DNA of 64,000 nt, from NCBI GenBank assembly GCA_030685235.1, contig MU839189.1:1-64000 (forward strand), given 5' to 3'. A program made the translations under genes and the position numbers. The notes beneath the pieces were generated by a model. The model was not told where the DNA came from and did no database searches. It saw nothing but the letters and a program-made list of their open reading frames with translations. Positions 55,456-64,000 of this stretch are shown in pieces. The stretch's first letter is position 1, and every line of letters begins with the position of its first letter. Origin of the DNA: Copromyces sp. CBS 386.78 (lineage: Eukaryota > Ascomycota > Sordariomycetes > Sordariales > Sordariaceae).

Positions 55456-57240
55456 TTACTTCTGCAAAGGCTGACCCATGCCTCCGCTCGTAATCATCTT
55501 GGTCACCTGGTATTCTCCGATACCATAGAGCGATCCTTCCCTTCCGAAACCACTCTCCTTGACACCACCGAACGGACTCGCGGGATCCGAAATCAAACCA
55601 GTGTTGATACCAACCATGCCGACCTCAAGATGTTCGGCAACCCTCACGCAGCGCTGGATATCTCTAGAGAAGAAATATCCCGCCAAGCCGACCTGGGTCG
55701 AGTTAGCCAGCTTGACCACCTCATCCTCCGTGTCAAAGGGGAACAAGCCAGCCACGGGCCCGAAAGTCTCCTCCGACGCCATGGCCATGTCACTGGTCAT
55801 ACCCGTAATGACGGTCGGCTCGTAAAAGTTGGGGCCCAGCTTCTCAAGCTGGTGGCCGCCCACGACCACCTTGGCGCCCTTCTTCTCGGCGTCGCGGACG
55901 TGCTGCTCGACCTTGTCGATGGCCCGGTGGTGGATCAGGGGGCCGTGCGTGACTCCTTCCTCGAACCCGTTGCCGACCCGGAAGTTGTTCTTCACCTGCT
56001 CGGCGAACTTCTGGGCGAACTCATCGTAGATGCCTCGCTGCACGTAGATGCGGTTGGCGCACACGCAGGTTTGACCGGAGGAGCGGAACTTGGAGGCGAT
56101 GGCGCCTGTCACGGCCAAGTCCATGTCGGCGTCGTCGAAGACGATGAAGGGCGCGTTGCCGCCTAGTTCGAGGGAGAGCTTCTTGAGCGTGCCGGAGCAC
56201 TGCTTCATGAGCAGCTTGCCGACGGGCGTGGAGCCCGTGAAGGAGATCTTGCGGACGACAGGGTCGGTGGTCAAAGTGCTGCCGACCTCGGGGGTGTTCT
56301 CGAGAGCGGTGATCACGTTGACGACGCCGGGAGGGATGCCGGCACGATGGGCGAGCTCGGCGAGGGCGAGGGCTGTGAAGGGCGTCTCGCCGGGGGCTTT
56401 GCAGACAACCGTGCAGCCGACGGCCAGGGCAGGGCCAACCTTGCGGGTGATCATGGCGGCGGGGAAGTTCCAGGGCGTGATGAGGCCGCACACGCCGACG
56501 GGCTCCTTGATGGTCCATACGCGGTTACCGGGCACTGAGGAGGGGATGGTGTCGCCGTAGATGCGGGGGGCTTCCTCGCTGAACCACTCGAAGAAGTTGG
56601 CGGCGTAGGTGACTTCGCCCTTGGCGTCCGCTACCGGCTTGCCGTTCTCCCAGGTGATGAGGGTGGTCAGGTCGTCGTGGTTTTCGACCATTAGGTCGTA
56701 CCATTTCCGCAGGAGCTTGGACCGCTCGCGGCCCGTCTTGTGGCGGAAGGTCTCGAAGGCAACTTCAGCGGCATCGATGGCTTTCTTGGTGTCCTGGGCG
56801 TCGAATTCGGGACAAGTACCGATGAGCTTGCCTGTTGCTGGGTCTTATGGAGGTGGAAAACGGGGTTGGTTAGTTAGTTGTATGTGTGTGATATGTGCAC
56901 AACTGCAAAGGCACAAACGGCATGAGAACGCAGGCAGAGAGGCACATACCATTGACTTCAAAAGTCTTGCCCGACTGGGCCTTTACCCATTCGCCATTGA
57001 CATAGCAAACGTCCTGCTTGAAGAGTGATGGATCTTTAAGCTTTTAAGGCAGGGAGTTAGTAAAAGGCGGTTGTTTCCGGCATCACCGAGTCTGCTTCTA
57101 CGCACCTTGGGAACCATGGTGGAGGCTAGTCGCGAGTACGATGAGTGTAGTACTAGTGGTAGGGATTTCGTCTGGAAGCGAGATCTGACGATGGTTGCGT
57201 TTCTGGAGGCGGAGAAAAGGGATCTTTGTAAGAAAGCCAT
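55456..57240 (-). CDS. succinate-semialdehyde dehydrogenase, likely mitochondrial
   Basis: Oxidises succinate semialdehyde to succinate, the last step of the GABA shunt. Three exons on the minus strand: 57240-57106, 57040-56950 and 56843-55456, giving 537 residues. Introns of 65 nt (GTGCGT, TACTAAC, AAAAG) and 106 nt (GTATGT, ACTAAC, TAAG); junctions read PKLKDPSLFKQDVCY and FEVNDPATGKLIG. The aldehyde dehydrogenase core has WNFPAAMITRKVGPALA, the catalytic Glu in LELGGNAP (about 301) and the nucleophile Cys in SGQTCVCANR (about 334). The N-terminal 40 residues are Ser/Arg-rich, without acids (SASRNATIVRSRFQTK), a likely mitochondrial presequence; a second ATG near residue 42 (MVPK) could give a cytosolic form. 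Confidence 0.93.
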
Positions 57241-59963
57241 CTTGTAGCACGAGTTCGACGACGTCGGTGATTTGGATAAGAGGAGGAGTATGCAGCGAAT
57301 AGGTGCTTCAGAAATCTGGGGCCGCGGCTGTCAATGCGAGGGAAACCTAAGCTTCAGATGCAGATGGGCGGGTGACGGGATGCCGGTAATACGCGGGGAA
57401 GAAATTGGAGAAGGTCGAGTTTAAGTCGTCCCTCTGTTGTTTGATGTTGTTTGTCCTGTCGAAAAGGTAGTTCGCAGCACTATAATACAGGACACTTCTG
57501 CAAAGAGCTATGACGACCGCTACTGTAGTGGGTAGCGCCTCCTGCAGTGGAGTTAGTGGACTGTTTTCCCCAGACAATGCTAGGTACCTAGCCTCGATGA
57601 CGTCTATACATACCGGGCCACGGTAAAGGTGGGGTAAAGACCTAGCTGGAGGCTATCATCCCGTCGACGGCCAACTTCCCTCTCTCTCTCTCTCTCTCGC
57701 GTCTCCTCCCGAGTCCTCCGTGCCCTTCCGTGAATGTTCGGCGTCCAATCCGAACGTATACCTCGGCTTCTCCCAAAACCCTTTGATACCGAAAAAGTAC
57801 CGAAATGAATCCGCGTGCGAGCGCACAGAACCATCGCCTCAATACAATGATGTTGCTCACCAGCTTCCAGAACACAGTAGTCTCCAGCCCTTGATGAGAA
57901 GAAAGCATCCATGATCCATTAGACAGCTCCCGGTCCTCAAACCCCAATATGAACATGGGAAACGTGAGTGAAAGGGTTCTTCCGAGGCGGAACGCCCCGA
58001 GGTCGAGGAGGCTCAGTGACGGACATTCTGGGGCCTCAGTCTTCTTCGAAACCTTTTCACGCCTCCAGTCAGCTTTCTTGAGATCAACTTCAAACAAATC
58101 CTTTCGGGAGGTAGTCTCTCATAACATTGACGCTCCCAAAAGTTGTCAACTCCCTTTTTCTTTTCTAGACCGGGGCGCCAAGCGCCAAGCTTTAATAGGT
58201 CCACCCAATGGTGACATCTCTTTTGGTTCACATCTGTACGGATGTACAAAAGTGGCCGACGACTACAAAATTCCTTAACGAACGCCAGGTTCACTCGCAA
58301 TTTTTAGGCCAAATAATGAAGATTTCAAAAGCTAAGACAACAATGAAGAAGGGCTCAAGAAGAGGATTCTAAAGGTATTTTCCTTTTTCCTTCGGGTTAT
58401 TCTTTTATAGAAACATTACCCCAAAGGAGTGGATTTGATATATGCATTAGCTTTTTTTCCTTTCCTTTCCTTCACTATCAACCCTTGTATCGAACATTAC
58501 AAAGCAACCAAACATATCACTAGGATGGCCTCAACGAGGCGATCCTCATAGTGCTCTTGGTTTTTTCATACAACTAAAACTGACTGAGATATAACTAGAA
58601 AGGTAATAATTCCTATGAAAAAAGGGAAAATGGTAGGACGTTTTTAGTTGCATCTTGGTCATTTCTGGTCGTATGAAAAACTAAGACAACCACAAGGACC
58701 GTCTCGTTCAGGACCATCCTCCGGATACCTAGAAGTAATGGTAAATGACAGTTTCAAAGGCTTTTGGCAAGGAAAAGGTAAGAGAAGAAGAGGAGGAAAG
58801 TGGTTGCGGCTAATGCCCACTTTTCCCCACTTTAAGCTCAGACTGCCTTCGGCAGAAGATGCAGGCCAGTGTTCTAGATTGTCCCATGAATTTTTTACTG
58901 TCCCGGAATTTTTATGCGCCCTCTTTGTAAAAGAGGGGGTTGAAGAAAGGTCCCGGGCCGCACCACAACCCCCAAGTATACCGAGGCCAAAATGGGGGTC
59001 AGCCTTGGCAGAAGAAGTAAACAAAAGCCGTCCTCGCACCCCTGAGTCCTCGGTGAACGACCCCTGACGACCACGAGCAGCACCCGCCTCATCCCCGGGC
59101 TCCCATTTCCCCGTCCATCCGTCGCTCACCCGGTGTCGATCACACACCAAAAAAAGCTTTAAATCGAAGAATGCGGGGTAACAGACAACGTCTTGTTCTC
59201 CCAACGGTTGCACCCCGGAGGCGAATCCACACGACTAGGACCTCATAGTTCTAGTAGCTACTCAGCCTACTGTCCGGATTGGCGAACAGTTATCTTCGTT
59301 CCCTCGTTAGCGGACGGATAAATATTGCGTTTTACAAGATCTCGTCGTCGAAGTCCTTCCACCAATCCAAAGCAGGTAATGGTCGAGAAAAGCCATGGGA
59401 TCACGCCCAAGGGAAACTAATGACAAGGCGAAATCAACGTCAGGATCCCGAATGGTAAGCTGAGGCTGGGAAATGTGATGTATGGAACAAATTTCCCCGG
59501 TTTCCATCCATCGTGATCGAACGCGTCCACCCTTTTTGCGGGGTTTGGTCATGTCGTACTGCTGATCGCCCTCATTCAAGCTCAAAAACTTACCCAACCG
59601 TATGCTACCAAGTACCCTCGCATCTCATAGTACACGAGAATGCAACCCGGGCCTACTACCCTTTGGTTTTCGTCTATCGACGGGGGTCCCCCGTTACAAC
59701 ACATTGCAACTCCGAGTGGTACTATAGGCTTCGCACACAGCATGCCTGTCTGTCACTGAGACCGAAATGGACTACGCGCATGATCTGTCGTGTTGAGAAA
59801 AAGAAAAGACAGGGAACGGAAATCCAACATGGGTCAACTTCATCTAAATACCATGCCAGCGCCAGTCGGCGAACGAAAATGAAGTTGTTGTCTCGGAAAC
59901 TTGGACGCAGCAGTCTTCCTCTAACCGACGCCGACATAATCTAGCCCCTTACATTCAGCAACC
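57241..59963. other. intergenic region, 2.7 kb
   Basis: No gene supported; frames of up to 184 codons (58659-59213) overlap others and lack domains. A (CT)n run lies at 57680-57698. It separates SSADH from the GH79 gene on opposite strands, so both upstream regions lie here. Confidence 0.4.
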
Positions 59964-61914
59964 ATGAAGCGAATCCTGGGCCTCATCGCCTATGCTTCCG
60001 TTCCTATAGGAATCAATGCGGTGCAGATATCCGTCGACGAGACTGGGCCCAGCAACCCGGTCTTCGATGGGTATGTGAGCTACAGCATCGAGTTTTCTAG
60101 CTTCCCCGACTTTGCAGGTAAGACTTCCTTGGACGATCGCCGAATCTGACAGCTTCTGAAACGCGCACTTTGCTTTGCTTGCAGGGAACAACTCTTGTCC
60201 AAACACCTTCTCCGAGAATCTCCTGGACAACCTGGGCAACATCATTGGTACCAAGCCGTACATCCGCGTCGGCGGCAATACGCAGGACTTTGCCCTGTAC
60301 AATGCCTCGCTGCCCTATGGTCTGGATGGCACGATCGATCCGAAGCTTTCACCCGATTTTCCAACCACCATCTTCATTGGTCCCTCGTTCTTCGAGTCCT
60401 ATAATACCTTCAAGAACACCAAGTTCATCCATGGCTTCAATTTAGGCCTAGGCGGCAACGGGACAGCCGGCTGGCAGACGCTTCTGGACACAGTCCCGCT
60501 CGCCTGCAAGGCCTTGGGCCGCCGGAAGCTGTTCGCTTGGGAATATGGCAACGAGCCGGATATATTCCCTGTCTCTGGCACGGGTCCTGTGAGACCGCCC
60601 AATTGGACTGAGGCAGAGTATGTCGACCAATGGCTAAACGGCACGAGAATGATTCATAAGCTTCTCGAGAAGAATTGTCCAGGCCTGGCCAAAAGTGGTA
60701 CCTACGGGTACATTGCACCTTCATTTGCCAGTTTGCAATCCAAGTTGACCGCACCGAAAGCTTGGGGTGAAGGACTCAATGAGGACAAGAACATTAAGCT
60801 GTTTTCTCCGCACAAGTGAGTTCAGGGAACCATCAACAGAGATTGTGTTGTCCGGGTTGAAAGATTCTAACAACGTTTGTCGGTGATAGTTACATCAGTG
60901 GCTCAACCTCCCCAGGGGTTACCCTCCAAGGGACCTTGATGAACCACTCCGTGACCAAGGCTTCGGTCGATGCCCACATTGTACAGTACGACAAGATCAA
61001 AGCTATCGATCCTGAGGCTCCACCACTCATCTTTGGCGAGACCAACTCACTATACCACCAGGGACGACCCGGACTTTCGAACACCTTTGGCGCGGCTCTC
61101 TGGGGTGTGGACTTCAACCTCTATTCTGCGAGTGTCGGGTTCAAGAGGGTACACATGCACATGGGTACTAATTATCGGGTACGTCTTTCTATCTACCCCT
61201 TCCCATGCCTTTCCTTTCCGCCCCTGCCTACCTACCTACCCTTACCCATCCCTCTTCTGCTCCGTCCCCACTTTCTCCCTCCCCGACCGCTCAGCGCAAT
61301 TATCTAACCTTCAAACCACGCAGTACGCCTCCTGGCAACCCATAGCCACCACCAAAGCCACCATCGGCACCAAAGCCCCTTACTACGGCAACATAGCCGT
61401 AGCTTCCTTCCTGGCCCCTCCCCCCTCTTCCCGCCATCCACGTTCCACCTCTCTCGCAACAGTTAAACACCTCCCCATCACCTCCACCCCCTTCCTCTCC
61501 GCCTACGCAGCCTACCACTCCACCACACTCACCCGCCTGATGCTCATAAACCTCCAAACCTACAACACCACCGCCTCAGGCGAAGGTCACGTCCCCTTAC
61601 CTCCTTCCTCCCTTGCCCCCCGGCCTTCAGTGACGTTTAACTTCACCTTACCAGCCGCTTACCTCAAGGACAAAAAGGAGGTTGTGGTCAAGAGATTGAT
61701 GGCTAACGGGAGCGATGCCATTACTGGAATTACCTGGGATGCGTGGAGCTATAATTGGGAACTGGATGAGGGAAAGCCGGTGAGGTTGGCGAATGTGACA
61801 AGAAGAGGCGAGAGGGAGAGGGCGTGGGTGGGCAAGGGGGTGCGTGATGGCGGCAACGTGGCGTTGGGAGTGGTGGTTGAGGCGGGGAGTGCGGCGCTGG
61901 TTGAGTTCGTTTAA
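59964..61914 (+). CDS. secreted glycoside hydrolase family 79 (beta-glucuronidase-type)
   Basis: Likely hydrolyses beta-glucuronic (or 4-O-methylglucuronic) acid from plant arabinogalactan-type glycans outside the cell. Four exons, 59964-60117, 60185-60815, 60890-61178 and 61324-61914, give 554 residues. All introns have GT...AG; CTAAC-type branch points are clear in the second (TCTAACAAC) and third (TCTAACC). The N-terminus MKRILGLIAYASVPIGINA is a signal peptide. The TIM-barrel domain holds the acid/base Glu in YGNEPD (about 173) and the nucleophile Glu in FGETNS (about 311), as in GH-A clan families; several N-x-S/T sites are visible. The last exon forms the beta-sandwich C-terminal domain seen in GH79. 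Start is the ATG opening the signal peptide. Confidence 0.87.
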
Positions 61915-62673
61915 AGGTAGTTTTTGGGGTTCAGGAGGTGGTTTGCTTGGTTTTCCTGTTCCGAAGTTGAGAGGTGGTGGAATACAGGAGAAGGGATGTT
62001 GTGAGAGAGGTGGTAACCGGCAAGTGAGCGAGTGTTGTCACGAGTGGCAAGGGGTATTTATGTAGTAGTCCAGTCAACAATCGAGACCTGTTATTTTGTT
62101 TTGACATTGACTTGCTTCTTTGAGCAGTGATGGCTGATAGGTAGGCCATTAAATATGATACAATCCAGTTCCAGTCCTTCCCGTGGTATATAAGATATGT
62201 ACAAAGTAGAAAAGAGAAAAAGAAAAAGGAGAGGAGGTCCCAGTGATGATGGATGGATGGGTGGATGCTGGATGTGTAGAGGGAAATGATGGTATCATGT
62301 TGCTGGAGAGACAAAAAGATCCAGCTTCCTCCGTCCCCTCCGCGTTGTGAATACCTAGAGGTAGGTGTGCTACCCTACCCTCTGGTTTTGGTTGTGTCCT
62401 TCCATCCTATAAGATGGCTTCGGATGGCAGTTACCCTCGGTCTACAGGTTTTCTTTTTTCCCGTCTTTCGTGGAAGCCGTCCGTTTCCCCCGAGCAAGCG
62501 CCGACATCGTCGTGGGCCGTTTCTACCATTTGCGTGCCCCAAAATTAAACATGGAATGGAACCTTGTCATCCCGTGAACTTGGACTCATCTCCGCTCACT
62601 TTTCACAAGTCGCACGCACATCCCTCATCATCATCCCTTCCACAAGTCCACAGCGGCATCCTTAAAGCATAAC
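61915..62673. other. convergent intergenic
   Basis: 3' flanks of GH79 and the MARVEL-like gene; GATG/GGATGG repeats near 62240-62270; no gene seen. Confidence 0.4.
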
Positions 62674-63775
62674 TCAACCGCTCCTCAAAGGCAACCTCCG
62701 ATCCAGCGTATGAAAAGCCTGCGTCCTCGGCGTGAACAGCGGTGGCTCCACACCCCCCTGAGCACCGTAACCACCGCCGCCCATCGCTCCCGACATGTGC
62801 ACCGCCCTGGGGCTCGTAGGAGGTTGCTGCTGGTGCATAGTGGGCTGCATCTCCCACTCCTTATTTCCGTAGTAGCCCGGTGTACCGGGGCTATTGCCGT
62901 TGCTGTTCATGATGCCGATGCCGCCATGAAGAGCGGTAACGTTGACGACTGGCTGCTTGCCCTTTGGGCTTTTGGTTTCGTGCTCGTTGTCCGAGTCATC
63001 GTCGTCGTCGTCGTAGAGGTCGAGCATCTTGTTGGGCCACATGGACCAGATGGAGAGGATGAAGTTGCAGAGGTAGAGAAATCTGTTTTGTGTCGTGTTA
63101 GTACGTGTTCCATGCGGGAGACAGGGGGGGAAGAGAAATGGGAGTGCAAAACATACAGCATATAGATAGTGGCAGCAAAAGCGCCCTTGGCAATTTGGCA
63201 GTTCTTTTCGGCGTTCCACGGCCTCGCGACCGAGCACGACTTGGCGATGTACCAGGGCACAGGGCTGGGGTGCTCGGGTTCGGCGTAATCGGGGCCGGCC
63301 TGGCCGTAGACGGAGACGGTGTAGAGAACCGTAAGACCCAAACTGACGATCAGACCGAGGACGGGGTAGAAGAACTTCATGATGATCATGATCATCTTGA
63401 CGAGCAGGACGAAGAGCGAGACGACGGAGATGGCGACGTTAAAGTCTGTTAGTCTGTGGTTTTGTTAGTTGACACATTTTCCCAAGTCTAAAATCACTTG
63501 ACGATAATGGCGGCAACTCACATTTGTGACCATACAAAGGGTACCTTAGGTAGGGGTTGGTGGTTGGCGTATGCGTAGAGAATCATGTTTGGTGATGAGT
63601 TCCATCCCGCGAGATGACCGATCTCCCAGAATTGGGTGCGGAAAACGTCTGGTTGTTGAATTCCGAAGAGGACGAGGACGGCGACGATGCCGAGCAACTC
63701 GAAGACCATGCCATAGTAGAGTGGCCGCCTTACTCGCCATGGCCTTCGGAGGAGTCTGTATCCCTTTGCCGCCAT
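62674..63775 (-). CDS. four-TM MARVEL-like membrane protein
   Basis: Three exons on the minus strand, 63775-63522, 63453-63157 and 63082-62674, give 319 residues. Introns of 68 and 74 nt (GTGAGT...CACAG; GTATGT...AACAG, with CTAAC branch points); junctions read VWSQILTDFNVAIS and YMLFLYLCNFILSIW. Hydrophobic spans are at about 20-40, two in the second exon, and one across the second junction, the four-helix pattern of MARVEL-domain proteins. The WNSSPNMILY segment lies in the first loop. The C-terminal 120 residues are cytosolic-looking: an acidic run of Asp (DLYDDDDDD), then Gly/Pro/Gln-rich tail. Start ATG at 63775 has a basic N-terminus before the first span. No specific function assigned. 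Confidence 0.78.
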
Positions 63776-64000
63776 TTTGGAAATGCGTTGGGTGTTGTGT
63801 TTTTGCTTGCCGAAAAAATCCTATCCTTTTCCCAAGCACAGCGGATCGTCTGATATCGCGATCTTCCCCTTGGTTGTTCAACCCTTCTTCCGTCTTATGT
63901 TGGTATTCGTAGATATCGTTGTTGTCTTCCTTATCTATTGTTCGTTCGCGGGGGCGTCTATCGTCCTTTGTATGTTGTTTGTTGTATATATCCGATATTG
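63776..64000. other. upstream region of the MARVEL-like gene at right edge
   Basis: Leader/promoter sequence; nothing else seen before the edge. Confidence 0.4.

Overview
The window looks like a euchromatic stretch of a filamentous ascomycete (Sordariales), most likely Neurospora or a close relative. The reasons are the intron style (54-230 nt, GTRNGT donors, CTAAC or CTGAC branch points, short distance to AG), the gene set, and a block of extremely AT-rich, CpA/TpG-poor DNA typical of repeat-induced point mutation (RIP). Species was not established; no database search was possible.

Layout. 1-640: GC-normal, open fragment of a non-LTR (LINE) reverse transcriptase on the minus strand, running off the left edge. 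640-7460: RIP-like desert without coding capacity, interrupted at 1878-2291 by a much less AT-rich MITE-like element with long terminal inverted repeats, and closed on the right by a polypyrimidine tract. 7.5-15.2 kb: nearly gene-free, with one well-formed small gene candidate (30-aa proline-rich peptide at 9.75 kb). 15.25-45.4 kb: dense housekeeping block: sam37, (possible Pol III RNA), PIG-U/gab1, pescadillo/nop7, an RRN9-domain protein, a tRNA-Leu relic, kinesin-5, a PHAF1 (UPF0183) homologue, a 1,307-aa fungal protein of unknown function, tim10, mitochondrial lysyl-tRNA synthetase and an F-box-like protein. 45.4-53 kb: sparse, one doubtful ORF. 53-64 kb: PH-domain protein with an Ala/Glu-rich tail, succinate-semialdehyde dehydrogenase, a secreted GH79 beta-glucuronidase-type enzyme and a four-TM MARVEL-like membrane protein.

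Themes. Four genes serve mitochondria (sam37, tim10, mitochondrial lysyl-tRNA synthetase, and probably SSADH by its N-terminus); tim10 and the synthetase are divergent neighbours sharing an upstream region. Two serve ribosome biogenesis (nop7 and the Pol I factor-like RRN9 protein) and are adjacent on the same strand. The other genes have no evident joint pathway; this is not a secondary-metabolite or defence cluster. Exon structures were inferred by reading splice signals and checking frame and family similarity from memory of the families.

No clear undescribed biological system was found. The best candidates for a second look are the possible Pol III transcript with A and B boxes about 300 bp apart (17.04-17.40 kb), the MITE inside RIP-mutated DNA, the un-RIPed LINE fragment, and two 60-nt introns that carry no stop and keep the frame.
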